NCBI GenBank assembly: GCA_964584165.1
Contig: CAZOYW010000004.1
Coordinates: 58,769-122,768, forward strand
DNA: 64,000 nt
Origin: CAZKCI01 sp964584165
GTDB lineage: Bacteria > Auribacterota > Erginobacteria > Erginobacterales > CAZKCI01
Direction of reading: 5' to 3'
This document shows positions 39,232 through 48,153 of the stretch, one piece after another. Made by a program: the position numbers and the translations under genes. A model generated the notes under the pieces. That model saw only the letters and a list, made by a program, of their open reading frames with translations, was not told where the DNA came from and ran no database searches. Numbering within the stretch: the first letter of the stretch is position 1; every line of letters starts with the position of its first letter.

Positions 39232-41292
39232 ATGAAGGGATCGGAACGCACAATCGAGATCGCCCTCTTCCTGGTCCTCCTCTTCTCCTTCGCCTTCTTC
39301 TACCAGGGCGGGGGGGCGAACCAGAACTCCCGCTTCGACCAGATGCGATCGATCGTGGAGCTCCACCAGCTCAACCTGAAGCCCTTCGCCGCTTCGCACG
39401 ACATTGTCCAGGTCGATCCCCCTCCCGGATCCGGGGCCCGGGCCAAGACCTACCCGAACAAGGCCCCGGGGATGAGCCTCGTCGGCGCGGCCCCCTATTT
39501 CCTTATCTCGCGCCTCAAGCCCGTCCTGGTATCCGCCTTTTCCGAGGACTTCTACCACCTCTTCACCTGCTGGCTTACCACCGTGATCGTGGTCGGGATC
39601 CCTTGCGCTTATGGCGGCGTCGTTTTCTTCCGGCTCCTAGGATTATTTCACTCCGCCGTCTATCCCCGCCTCCTCTGCACACTGGGTCTCTTTCTCGGGA
39701 CTCCCGCCTTCGCCTACTCCACCGTTCTCTACGGCCACATGGTGGGCTCCGTCCTGACCGTGGTTTCCTTCTATCTTCTTCTCAAATACGGCGTCCTCTT
39801 CCCCCGGAAGCGGCGCGCTTCTCTCTTCGTTTTCCTGTCGGGGCTGGCTGGGGGATGGGCGGTAGTCACCGAATATCCCACGATCATCATCGTCGTCTTC
39901 CTCTCCCTCTACTGCTTCTTCCGGATGCCCCGGAAGCTCCGCTTCGCCTGGTTCCTCCTGGGCGCGCTCTTCCCCGCCGGGATCCTGCTCGGATACAACT
40001 ATCTCGTCTTTGCCAAGCCCTTCTACGTCGCTTATTTCGACAAGAGGGCCGCCGCCCATGCGGGCTACCGGCGGAGTTTCCTCCTCGGGATCATCCCCTG
40101 GGGGAGACAGATCCTCAAACCCCTCTTCCAGACTTCCTTCGGCCCCTTCCGCGGCTTCTTCCATCTCTCCCCATTTCTCGTCTTCATCTTCCCGGGGATC
40201 TACTACTTCGCCAAGGCCAGGGGATGGAAGGGACTGCTCGCCGTTCTCTGGGCGATGTGTCTGCTCTATTTCTATACCAACACCAGCTACGTTTACTGGT
40301 ATGGCGGCAAGGCTCTGGGCCCCCGCCACGCGATGGAGATCCTCCCCTACCTCTGCCTTCTCGCTTTTTTCTTCATCGTCCGCTTCCCTCGCCTCTCCAC
40401 GGTCCTGGTCGCCCTCTCCATCTTCCTCATCCTCACCGGGGTGGCCGTCCGCCCGGAGGAGTACGCCGCCCACCCCTACCGGGACCTCTACCTGGGAGCC
40501 TTTATGAACGGCACCCTTTCCACCAACCGGGAGACGACCTTCCAGAAGAACACCGTCGTCTCCGATTACTATAATTCATTCAACCTGGGGGAGGTGGCCG
40601 GTCTGGAAGGCCAGGCCAGCCTCTTCCCCCTCTACCTCGTCTGGCTGATAGGAGGGTTGCTCATGACCGCCGTGTCTCCGCAGGGGAACGGGGCTCCGGA
40701 GAGGAAGTCCCGCGGCCCCGCCGCGTCGAATGCCGTGTTCTACCTCGTCCTCGGGGTTCTCGCCGTATCCGCCTTCTCCCTGGTCGTCCAGTTCCAGATC
40801 AAGTCGGCCTTGCAGGATCTGGCCGGGGCGGGGGCCTTCAAGGTCGCCCCCCGGGAAGCCCCCGTCGGGGACATCCAGCTCCGCACCTCTCCGGGGCACC
40901 GCCTCCAGGTCTGGGAGGTGCTGAAGGAGAGCGCGCCGGGCGACACGCTGGTGCTCAAGATCCAGCACGCGGCGGCCGGGCGGGAAGGCGGTTTTTACAT
41001 GGTCGCCTTCGGGGACGCGAACGGCGACGGGAAACCCGACGCCGAGATCGCCCGGTCCGACTTCCTGATCGCCCAGAAGGCGGGCGACTGGTCCTTCTGG
41101 ACCTTCCCGGCCCCCGAGGGGAAGGTCTTCGTCGGGGACACCTGGGACGAGGGGGCCCGGATCTACTTCGACCGGACGGGCTGGAAGACCAAGGACTTCT
41201 CCTCGAACATGTTCTTCTCCCAGGGAGGAGCCCCCGGAGGCTCGACCGGCCCGCGCTCGACCAACATGGCGATCGAGGTGGAGAAAAAATAG
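39232..41292 (+). CDS. GT-C-like membrane protein with C-terminal novel DxDxDGxPD domain
   Basis: A 686-residue protein. Residues 1-470 contain about ten to twelve hydrophobic helices; the first outer loop (NQNSRFDQMRSIVELHQLN, then VQVDPPPG-like text) carries the acidic residues expected for a lipid-linked-sugar glycosyltransferase. A further helix at about 510-530 leads to the shared domain at 548-686: VWEVLKES, LKIQHAAAGREGGFYMVAF, DANGDGKPD, GDWSFWTF, KVFVGDTWDEG, TNMAIEV. In this copy the first loop position is Asn rather than Asp. The gene is followed 119 bases later by a second GT-C gene with the same domain. Confidence 0.75.
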   Translation: MKGSERTIEIALFLVLLFSFAFFYQGGGANQNSRFDQMRSIVELHQLNLKPFAASHDIVQVDPPPGSGARAKTYPNKAPGMSLVGAAPYFLISRLKPVLVSAFSEDFYHLFTCWLTTVIVVGIPCAYGGVVFFRLLGLFHSAVYPRLLCTLGLFLGTPAFAYSTVLYGHMVGSVLTVVSFYLLLKYGVLFPRKRRASLFVFLSGLAGGWAVVTEYPTIIIVVFLSLYCFFRMPRKLRFAWFLLGALFPAGILLGYNYLVFAKPFYVAYFDKRAAAHAGYRRSFLLGIIPWGRQILKPLFQTSFGPFRGFFHLSPFLVFIFPGIYYFAKARGWKGLLAVLWAMCLLYFYTNTSYVYWYGGKALGPRHAMEILPYLCLLAFFFIVRFPRLSTVLVALSIFLILTGVAVRPEEYAAHPYRDLYLGAFMNGTLSTNRETTFQKNTVVSDYYNSFNLGEVAGLEGQASLFPLYLVWLIGGLLMTAVSPQGNGAPERKSRGPAASNAVFYLVLGVLAVSAFSLVVQFQIKSALQDLAGAGAFKVAPREAPVGDIQLRTSPGHRLQVWEVLKESAPGDTLVLKIQHAAAGREGGFYMVAFGDANGDGKPDAEIARSDFLIAQKAGDWSFWTFPAPEGKVFVGDTWDEGARIYFDRTGWKTKDFSSNMFFSQGGAPGGSTGPRSTNMAIEVEKK

Positions 41293-41411
41293 TCGATGGG
41301 TGAGGGTAAAGAAGTGGGTTTGGTGAATGGGTCAGGTTGATGGTGCAGCTTGGGTAATGATTTAACCGTGAATCTTCGCGAATCAGCTCGGACAATAAGC
41401 ATGTTTCAGCG

Positions 41412-43664
41412 ATGAACGATCTGACTAAAAACGGAAGGATGGGCATGTGGCTTCTGGGGTTCTTCCTTCTCAGTCTCGCCCTGCGGCTCGCCTTCATCTC
41501 CTGGCACCCCGCGGTCTACACCGACTCGGTCTACTACATGACCGCGCTCGAGCGGGTGGAGGGAACCTTCATCCTCCCCGGCTATCCCTTCGTCTTGCGC
41601 CTCCTCAACCGCCTCGTGCGCGACCCCCTGGTCTCGGGGAGGCTCGTCTCGATCGTCGCCGGCGCGCTCGGCGTCCTCCCCCTGATGGGGATCGCCCGGA
41701 TCGTCGCGGGGAAGCGCGCGGCGATCTTCTCCGCCGCCCTCTACGCCGTTTCCCCCCTCACCTTCCGCTGGTCGCTCCGGATCTTTCCCCACGCCCTCTA
41801 CGCCCTCTTCGTCCTCCTCTGCTTCTACGGGATACTGAAGTGCCTCGAGACCGGCGGCAGCCTTTTTCTCGCCCTCGGAATCTTCTCCGGGGGGCTGGCC
41901 GCCCTCACCTACCCCACCGGCCTCGTCCTGGTCCCGCCGGCGGCCGCCGCCGCGGTCATTTTCCTCTGCGCCGCCCTTGTCCGGGAGAAGAAGCTCGTCC
42001 CCTTCCTGATCGTCTTTCCGCTGGCCGCGGTCCTGCTGGTCCTGGCCTTGCTCCGCCTCCCCGCCTTCGCCGCCGCCGCGCCGATCTTCGCCCAGGTGTT
42101 CTCCTTCCTCCCCTTCACCCTCCCCGGACCGGCCGTCTTCCGGCAGGGGATGCTGGCCGTCCCCCTCCTGGCCGGTATCCTCCTCGGCCTCTTTTACCTC
42201 GTCCCCTCCGGGGGCGCGTCCCGTCCCCGCTGGTGGGCGAGACCGCCTATCCTGCTTCTCATCCTCCTTTCCTTCTCGGCCTTCGCCTTCCTGGAGATCT
42301 GGCAGAAGTACCTGGCCAAGAGCAACTGGTACGGAGAAGGGATGAGGACGTCCTGGCAGTCGCTGAAGGTCCGGGGGATGGACTGGCTCGTCCACTATCT
42401 CTACTCCTATCCCTGGATACTGACCTACCCGGTGGCGCTCGCCGCCCTCGCCGGACTCATCGTCCTCGCCGTCCGTTCCCGGCGCTCCGCCGCCGCTCTC
42501 TCCTGGGTCCTCCTCTACCTCTATTTCTTCGCCGCCATCACCTTCGTCCTGGTGATCAACAAGTGGTGGACTCCCCGCTACCAGTATGAGCTGGTCCCGG
42601 CCGGACTGGTCCTTGCCGGAGCGGGTCTCGAGGCGTTGTATTCTTCGCGAAAACTCCGCTGGCTGGGGACCGCCGCCCTCGTCCTCTGCCTTCTCGCCTC
42701 CGCGGCCTTCACGGGTTTGGTTCTGGTCTACCAGAGGGATTCCTTCGCCGACATCTCCCGCCTCTCCCTTTATGCCCGCGATCGTTTCCCGGGGCGGGCG
42801 CTCTACACCGACGAGACGCTGAAGGTGGGATTCTTCGCCAAGCCCCGCCCCTTGCGCGGCTACACCAACTCCACCCGGGGGAACCTCCCGGTCGGCGCCC
42901 TGGTCATGCTCCACGGCTGGCACACCAACCTGCAGACGGAGAAGCGCTACCTCGATCGCCTCTACGAGATCGAGCTCGTCCACAAGGAGAAGGCGGAGAT
43001 CGTTCCCCTCCTCGCCGACGACATCGTCGACTGGGCGGGCCAGCGCCTCCCCCGCCGGGCCAACGCCCCCGTAGTCTGGGACGAGCGGATGGAACCCCAG
43101 CGCTTCGAATCCTGGCTGGTGGAGATCAAGGCGGTCCGGGGGGACGCGGGCGGAGGAGAGGCAGGAGGGGCAGGCAAGGCAGGAGAGGGGGGAACCGCCG
43201 CCGTCGTCGCTCCGTCAGCCTCGGGCGGCCTCCTGACCGACTCGGTCGAGCACGCCACCTACTTCGACGTCGGCGTCTGGGAGGTGGCGAACGGTTTTCC
43301 GGCCGGGACGGTCCTGAAACTCGAGATGGCCCACGCCAAGGGAGGGGACGAGGGGGCTTTCCGGCTCGCGGTCTTTTCCGACGCGGACGGGGACGGTTTG
43401 CCCGACTCGAAGGCGGCCGAATCTCCCCTTTTTGCCGGCGGAAGCGAGGGCGATTGGTCCTCCTTCACCTTCGCCGCCCCGGCGGGAAGATATTTCGTCG
43501 GAGCCTCCTGGCCGATCGGGAACTGGATCTACTACGAGCGCGGCCCCTGGAACGACAAGACCTTCGGCGAGACGATGTTCTACTCCCGGGGGGGCATCCC
43601 CAGGAACAAGGCCTACCCGGTGATCACGAATCTCCGACTGAACACAGTGATCAGTAATCAGTGA
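41412..43664 (+). CDS. GT39-like membrane glycosyltransferase with C-terminal novel DxDxDGxPD domain
   Basis: A 750-residue protein. The GT39 core is clear: WHPAVYTDSVYYMTALERVE with acidic residues in the first outer loop, RLVSIVAGALGVLPLMGIAR, ISPLTFRWSLRIFPHALYAL-like helix, and KWWTPRYQYELVPAGLVLAG. A soluble stretch (about 430-590) and a low-complexity linker rich in Gly/Ala/Glu precede the shared domain at 611-750. Its landmarks: VWEVANG, LKLEMAHAKGGDEGAFRLAV, DADGDGLPD, GDWSSFTF, YFVGASWP, MFYSRGGIP, TNLRL. The final residues NTVISNQ are encoded by the CAGTGAT heptad array. Confidence 0.82.
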   Translation: MNDLTKNGRMGMWLLGFFLLSLALRLAFISWHPAVYTDSVYYMTALERVEGTFILPGYPFVLRLLNRLVRDPLVSGRLVSIVAGALGVLPLMGIARIVAGKRAAIFSAALYAVSPLTFRWSLRIFPHALYALFVLLCFYGILKCLETGGSLFLALGIFSGGLAALTYPTGLVLVPPAAAAAVIFLCAALVREKKLVPFLIVFPLAAVLLVLALLRLPAFAAAAPIFAQVFSFLPFTLPGPAVFRQGMLAVPLLAGILLGLFYLVPSGGASRPRWWARPPILLLILLSFSAFAFLEIWQKYLAKSNWYGEGMRTSWQSLKVRGMDWLVHYLYSYPWILTYPVALAALAGLIVLAVRSRRSAAALSWVLLYLYFFAAITFVLVINKWWTPRYQYELVPAGLVLAGAGLEALYSSRKLRWLGTAALVLCLLASAAFTGLVLVYQRDSFADISRLSLYARDRFPGRALYTDETLKVGFFAKPRPLRGYTNSTRGNLPVGALVMLHGWHTNLQTEKRYLDRLYEIELVHKEKAEIVPLLADDIVDWAGQRLPRRANAPVVWDERMEPQRFESWLVEIKAVRGDAGGGEAGGAGKAGEGGTAAVVAPSASGGLLTDSVEHATYFDVGVWEVANGFPAGTVLKLEMAHAKGGDEGAFRLAVFSDADGDGLPDSKAAESPLFAGGSEGDWSSFTFAAPAGRYFVGASWPIGNWIYYERGPWNDKTFGETMFYSRGGIPRNKAYPVITNLRLNTVISNQ

Positions 43665-43779
43665 TCAGTAATCAGTGATCAGTTATCAGTGTCTCGAATC
43701 TCAGATCTCAGATCTCAGATCTCAGATCCCAGATCTCAAATTTAAAAACCCAAATCTCAAATCTCAAATCCCAGATCCA
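43645..43779. repeat. fourteen-heptad array joining two heptad families in phase
   Basis: Units CAGTGAT/CAGTAAT (43645-43686), CAGTGTC and TCGAATC (43687-43700), then TCAGATC (four copies), CCAGATC and TCAAATT to 43742. All fourteen are in a single unbroken 7-base register. Looser AAATCTC words run to 43779. The first heptads encode the C terminus and stop of the GT-C gene. Confidence 0.95.
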
Positions 43780-43847
43780 TAATCCATCCCGGCGATTCGG
43801 TTAACGAAGAACATCCGCCTTCTGGTAATATAACCGTCTCCAAACTC

Positions 43848-43870
43848 TAAAAATCCGGAAAGGATTTTTA
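43848..43870 (+). promoter_or_regulatory. hairpin whose last base is the first base of a start codon
   Basis: A perfect 9-bp stem (TAAAAATCC with GGATTTTTA) closes the loop GGAAA, so that GGAAAGG (43857-43863), the only candidate ribosome site, is partly in the loop. The final A of the stem is the A of the ATG at 43870. Third example after 3856 and 18541. Confidence 0.75.
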
Positions 43871-44826
43871 TGATCAAGGGCAAGAAGATCCTGCTCACCG
43901 GGGGAGGGGGGTTCATCGGGACCCACCTCTGCCGGGCGCTCGCGGACGCGAACCGTCTGGTGGTTTACGATAACCAGCACCGGGACGCCATTCACCTGAC
44001 CGACCTCCCCCGCCATCCCCACCTCTCTTTCGTCAAGGGCGACGTCCTCGATCCGAAGGGCGTGCGGAAGGCGATCAAGGGCTGCGACCTGGTCATCCAC
44101 CTCGCCGCCATCGCCGGGATCGATACCGTGATCAAGCGCCCGACCGTGACCATGGGCGTGAACATGACCGGGACCCAGAACGTCCTCGAGGCGGCGGTTA
44201 AGGAGAAGGTCGAGCGCTTCATCGACTTCTCCACCAGCGAGGTCTACGGCTCCTTCGTCTACAAGGCGGACGAGGCCGCCCCCACCACCCACGGCCGGGT
44301 CGGCGTTCTCCGCTGGATCTACGCCGTCTCCAAGCTCGCCGCCGAGCACATGACCCACTGCTACCACCAGGAGTACGGCCTCCCCGCGGTCACCGTCCGT
44401 CCCTTCAACGTCTACGGCCCCTACCAGGTGGGGGAGGGGGCGATCCAGAAGTTCACCCTGGCCGCGCTCCAGAACGAGCCCCTCCTTATCCACGGAGACG
44501 GGGCCCAGATCCGGGCCTGGTGCTACATCGACGACTTCGTCCGGGGCGTTCTCGCCTGCCTGGAAAAGCCGAAAGCCGTGGGGGAGGTCTTCAACCTCGG
44601 GAACCATGCCGCGGCGGTGACCATCCGCGATCTCGCCGAGACGATCATCCGCGTCTCCGGGTCGTCCTCGAAGCTCGTCTTCAAGCCGGCCCTCGCCGCC
44701 GACGTGGAGCTGAGGATCCCCTCCACGGAGAAGGCCCGCCGCCTCCTCGGCTTCATCCCGCGGGTCTCCCTGGCCGAAGGCCTCGAGAAGACGATCGCGT
44801 GGTACAGGGAGTACTGGAAAGGATAA
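43870..44826 (+). CDS. NAD-dependent epimerase/dehydratase (UDP-sugar type, extended SDR)
   Basis: A 318-residue enzyme with GGGGFIGTHL (11-20), VIHLAAIAG, the active-site STSEVYG and a complete YAVSK motif, then RPFNVYGPYQVGEGAIQ and WCYIDDFVRG. The pattern fits UDP-glucose 4-epimerase or UDP-glucuronate decarboxylase relatives; exact substrate cannot be fixed. It opens a run of five SDR genes (to 48957). A start-proximal hairpin may control translation. Confidence 0.87.
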   Translation: MIKGKKILLTGGGGFIGTHLCRALADANRLVVYDNQHRDAIHLTDLPRHPHLSFVKGDVLDPKGVRKAIKGCDLVIHLAAIAGIDTVIKRPTVTMGVNMTGTQNVLEAAVKEKVERFIDFSTSEVYGSFVYKADEAAPTTHGRVGVLRWIYAVSKLAAEHMTHCYHQEYGLPAVTVRPFNVYGPYQVGEGAIQKFTLAALQNEPLLIHGDGAQIRAWCYIDDFVRGVLACLEKPKAVGEVFNLGNHAAAVTIRDLAETIIRVSGSSSKLVFKPALAADVELRIPSTEKARRLLGFIPRVSLAEGLEKTIAWYREYWKG

Positions 44827-44831
44827 ATAAC

Positions 44832-44955
44832 AACTCGCAAAGAACAAACTCCAAACAAAAAACAAACGCCAAATCACAAACAACGCGGTTCCGGGGACTT
44901 TGTATTTTGTGATTTGCGGTTTGTAATTTGTTTGGGATTTGTGATTTGTATATTG
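44832..44955. repeat. CAAATCACAAA / TTTGTGATTTG word element
   Basis: Left half consists of A-rich words (CAAAGAACAAACTCC, CCAAATCACAAACAAC). The right half (44905-44955) consists of the complementary TTTGTGATTTGCGGTTTGTAATTTG words. The two form a long imperfect hairpin around a GC-rich centre. Related to 50005-50150. Confidence 0.88.
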
Positions 44956-44969
44956 GAGCTTTTGCTCTT

Positions 44970-45902
44970 ATGAGGATTATCATCGCCGGCGCGGGAGGGT
45001 TCATCGGCAAGAACCTCCTCCTTTCGCTCTCGGAAGACCACCGCCTCCTCGCCCTCGACCGGACGCCCGAGGCGGCGGCGTTCGTACGCGAGCGGGGGCT
45101 TAAGGGGGTCGACGCCGTCGCCTGCGATCTCAAGGACCCCGCGGCCCTCGACCGCCTCTCCCGCCGCTGGGACGGAGCGGCGGACGCGGCGGTTTACCTC
45201 GCCGGGAACGGCGATCCCGCTTTTTCGGTCGAAAATCCGGCCCGGGACCTGGCCGACGGCCCGCTGGCCCTGATCCGTTTCCTCTCCCATTTCCGGATCG
45301 GGCGGCTCGTCTACTTCTCCTCCGGAGCGGTTTACGATGGCCTGACCGGTCCCGTTTCGCCCTTGAGCCGTCTCGATCCGAAGCTGCCCTACGCCATCGC
45401 CAAGCTCGCCTCCGAAGGTTACGTCAAGTTCTTCCAAAAGCGGGGAGCCGTCCGCGAGTATGCGCTCGTCCGCTTCTTCGGCGCCTACGGACCGCATGAG
45501 CCGCCCCGGAAGATTTACACCCGGCTGGTTAAGGCCTTCGCCCTGGACCGGCAGCGGGAGTTCGTTATCCGGGGCGACGGGAAGAACCTGATCGACGCCA
45601 TGTTCGTCTCCGACGCCGTGGAGGCGGTGAAACGGATACTCACCGCGTCGGCGAAAAACGTTACCGTGGACCTCTGCGTCGGGAAGCCCGGCACGATCCG
45701 GGAGCTGGTCGAGGCGGCGGCCCGGACTTTCGGGATCAGGGCGCGGATCCGCTGCGCGGGCAAGGTGCCGGAGTACATCGCCTTTCGCCCCCGCCCCACG
45801 GCGATGAAGAAGCTCTACGGCTTCTCCCCCCGAGTGAAGCTCGCGGAGGGGCTGAAGATGCTGCGGGACCATTTGGCGGGGGAGAAGCAAACGCTAGGGT
45901 GA
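44970..45902 (+). CDS. NAD-dependent epimerase/dehydratase (extended SDR)
   Basis: A 310-residue SDR with AGAGGFIGKN (6-15), VYLAGNGDP, active-site SSGAVYDG and an intact YAIAK motif, VRFFGAYGPHEPP and DAMFVSDAVEAV. Divergent enough from its neighbours that the sugar cannot be named. The start ATG 44970 lies 12 bases after GGAG. Second of the SDR run. Confidence 0.83.
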   Translation: MRIIIAGAGGFIGKNLLLSLSEDHRLLALDRTPEAAAFVRERGLKGVDAVACDLKDPAALDRLSRRWDGAADAAVYLAGNGDPAFSVENPARDLADGPLALIRFLSHFRIGRLVYFSSGAVYDGLTGPVSPLSRLDPKLPYAIAKLASEGYVKFFQKRGAVREYALVRFFGAYGPHEPPRKIYTRLVKAFALDRQREFVIRGDGKNLIDAMFVSDAVEAVKRILTASAKNVTVDLCVGKPGTIRELVEAAARTFGIRARIRCAGKVPEYIAFRPRPTAMKKLYGFSPRVKLAEGLKMLRDHLAGEKQTLG

Positions 45903-45936
45903 GATAACGGCTAGTTCTCTTTGCAGCTCTGTTGGG

Positions 45937-46056
45937 GTTGATGGGTAAGGGTCAGGAAGTGGGTTTGGTAAATGGGAGAAGTCGATGGTGAGGCTAGCCG
46001 AGGCCGACACCATTAACCCGACCCATCTACTAAACCCACTTCATAACCCTAACCCA
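45937..46056. repeat. AAGTGGGTTTGG inverted word element, copy 1
   Basis: GATGGGTAAGGGTCAGGAAG and TGGGTTTGGTAAATGGG face CCCATCTACTAAACCCACTTC and CCCTAACCCAT, giving an imperfect inverted repeat of about 120 bases. A full relative lies at 60659-60782 and a left half only at 41296-41332. Confidence 0.9.
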
Positions 46057-46097
46057 TATGCGTGCTCGAACTTCTGAATTACCGCGCGGAGAATAGT

Positions 46098-47023
46098 ATG
46101 AAATCATATAAAGTATTAATTACAGGCGGGGCGGGGTACGTCGGGTCGGTGATGACCGAGCATTTCCTGGGGAAAGGCTATTCGGTCACCGTCCTCGACG
46201 ATTTTCGCTACCGCCAGACCTCCCTCCTCCACCTCTGCCATCAGCAAGGGCTTAGGATCGTCCGCGGGGACGTCCGCGAGCCGTCGGTCCTCAAGCCCCT
46301 GCTCAAGGACGCCGACGCGATCATCCCGCTCGCCGCCGTGGTCGGCGCCCCCGCCTGCGACCGCCATCCCCAGGAAGCCCGCTCGATCAACGTGGGGGCG
46401 GTGAAGCTGATCGACCGGCTGCGCTCCCGTTCCCAGCGCGTCCTCTTCCCGGTCACCAACTCCGGCTACGGAGTGGGGGAGGAGGGGGCCTTCTGCACCG
46501 AGGAGTCGCCGCTCCAGCCGATCTCCTCCTACGGCCGCCAGAAGGTGGAGGCGGAGAAGGTGCTGATGGGAAGCGGCCACGCCATCGCCTTCCGCCTGGC
46601 CACCGCCTTCGGGGTCTCCCCCCGGATGCGGATCGACCTGCTGGTCAACGACTTCACCTATCGGGCCCTCGTCGACCGGGTGATCGTTCTCTTCGAGGCC
46701 CACTTCAAGCGGAATTACATCCACGTCCGGGACATCGCCCGCGCCTTCGCCTTCGGCCTCGAAAACTTCGCGCGGCTGAAGGGCGAGGTTTTCAACGTCG
46801 GCCTCTCCTCGGCCAACCTCTCCAAGCTCGAGCTCTGCCAGACGATCAAGCGCCATCTTCCCCGGCTCGTGATCATCACCTCCGAGGTGGGCAAGGATCC
46901 CGACCAGAGGAACTACATCGTGTCCAACGAAAAGATCGAGCGGGCGGGCTTCCGAGCCCGCCACGGTCTGGACTGGGGGATCGACGAACTGATCCGGGCC
47001 TACAGTTTTCTCAAGCACTCGAT
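46098..47023 (+). CDS. NAD-dependent epimerase/dehydratase (SDR), 3' end lost in gap
   Basis: 309 codons are visible, running into the assembly gap. GGAGYVGSVM (9-18) binds the cofactor; IPLAAVVGAPACD, TNSGYGVGEEG and an intact YGRQK active site follow, then HFKRNYIHVRDIARAF. The pattern resembles UDP-glucose 4-epimerase-like or CDP-sugar SDRs that start MKSYKVLITGGAGYVGS. Judging by family length only about 10-20 residues are missing. It must be read as separate from the gene after the gap, although the frame happens to stay open through the Ns. Confidence 0.85.
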
Positions 47024-47123
47024 NNNNNNNNNNNNNNNNNNNNNNNNNNNNNNNNNNNNNNNNNNNNNNNNNNNNNNNNNNNNNNNNNNNNNNNNNNNNN
47101 NNNNNNNNNNNNNNNNNNNNNNN
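47024..47123. other. 100-N assembly gap between two SDR genes
   Basis: A placeholder of exactly 100 undetermined bases. It removes the end of one SDR gene and the first few codons of the next. Given the other spacers here, a repeat-rich intergenic element is a likely cause. Confidence 0.99.
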
Positions 47124-48074
47124 ATCCTCGTCACCGGCGCCACCGGCTTCCTCGGCCGCCACGTCGTCCCGGTCCTCGAATCCCGCTATGGGAAGGGGGC
47201 GGTGACCGGTGTCTCGTCGAAGGACTACGACCTCACCGAGCAGGCGGCGGCGCGGGAAATGTTCCGGGATCTGCGCCCCGATTGGGTGGTGGCCCTGGCC
47301 GGTTACGTGGGGGGGATCGGCGCCAACGTCGCCTTCCCGGCCGACTTCTACTACCGCAACCTGATGATGATCACGCTCACCCTGCACGAGGCCTGGAAGG
47401 CGGGGGCGAAACGGATCCTCAACGTCATGGGCGGGTGCAGCTACCCGGGCCAGGCCGCTTCCCCCCTCTCCGAGGAGCAGATGTGGGAAGGGCGGCCGGC
47501 CTCCGAAAGCGCGCCCTACTCGATGGCGAAGAAGATGGCGATCGTCCAGTCCGAGGCCTACCGTTGCCAGCATCGCTTCCGCGCCATCGTCCTCATCCCC
47601 GGAAACGTCTACGGCGAACACGACAACTACAGCCTCCGGGACGCCCACGTCATCCCCGCTACCATCCGCAAGTTTTTCGAGGCGAAAAGGGCCGGGGCGA
47701 GCGAGGTGACGATGTGGGGGAGCGGAAAGCCGACCCGGGACTTCGTCTACGCCGCCGACGTCGCCGCCCTCTTCCCCTATTTCCTGGAAAACTACGATTC
47801 CCCCGAGCCGATCAACCTCTCCACCGGCCAGTCCACCTCGATCCGCGAGCTGGCGGAACTGACGCGGGAGCTCACCGGCTATCCCGGGCGGATCGCCTGG
47901 GACGCCTCGAAGCCCGACGGGAAGCTCTTCAAGATCTTCTCCAACCGGAAGCTCCGGGCCCTCGGCCTTGACTGCCCCACGCCCCTCCGGGAAGGGCTGA
48001 AGAAGACGGTCGACTGGTTCGCGGCGAACTACGACCGGGGGACGGTGCGCCTGTCAAACCCCAGTGATCAGTAA
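47124..48074 (+). CDS. fcl: GDP-L-fucose synthase-like SDR, 5' end lost in gap
   Basis: 317 codons after the gap. ILVTGATGFLGRHVV is the cofactor site almost at the true N terminus. The family-specific AGYVGGIGANVAFPADFYYRNLM stretch (seen from about residue 55), GGCSYPG, and the YSMAK active site match GDP-4-keto-6-deoxymannose epimerase/reductase (Fcl/WcaG), which makes GDP-L-fucose. GNVYGEHDNY and SGKPTRDFVYAADVA also fit. The partner GDP-mannose dehydratase is not seen nearby. The terminal NPSDQ and stop are encoded by CAGTGATCAGTAA repeat words. Confidence 0.87.
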   Translation: MLVTGATGFLGRHVVPVLESRYGKGAVTGVSSKDYDLTEQAAAREMFRDLRPDWVVALAGYVGGIGANVAFPADFYYRNLMMITLTLHEAWKAGAKRILNVMGGCSYPGQAASPLSEEQMWEGRPASESAPYSMAKKMAIVQSEAYRCQHRFRAIVLIPGNVYGEHDNYSLRDAHVIPATIRKFFEAKRAGASEVTMWGSGKPTRDFVYAADVAALFPYFLENYDSPEPINLSTGQSTSIRELAELTRELTGYPGRIAWDASKPDGKLFKIFSNRKLRALGLDCPTPLREGLKKTVDWFAANYDRGTVRLSNPSDQ

Positions 48075-48151
48075 CTGAAGAAAAAGTGATCAGTTATCAG
48101 CAACTGATCACTGATTACTGATTACTGATCACTGATTACTGATCACTGCTC
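48062..48151. repeat. TGATCAG/CTGATTA heptad array filling the spacer
   Basis: CAGTGATCAGTAACTGAAG at 48062 is followed, after a short A-rich centre, by CTGATCA and CTGATTA heptads to 48151. The array begins inside the stop of one gene and ends two bases before the TTG start of the next, so the spacer is entirely repeat. Confidence 0.93.
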
Positions 48152-48153
48152 AC

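Noticed and set aside
46062..48074. A single 670-residue two-domain SDR fusion
   Set aside because: The frame stays open only because the 100-N gap happens to keep phase. Both halves are complete SDR domains, the second with its own N-terminal cofactor motif.
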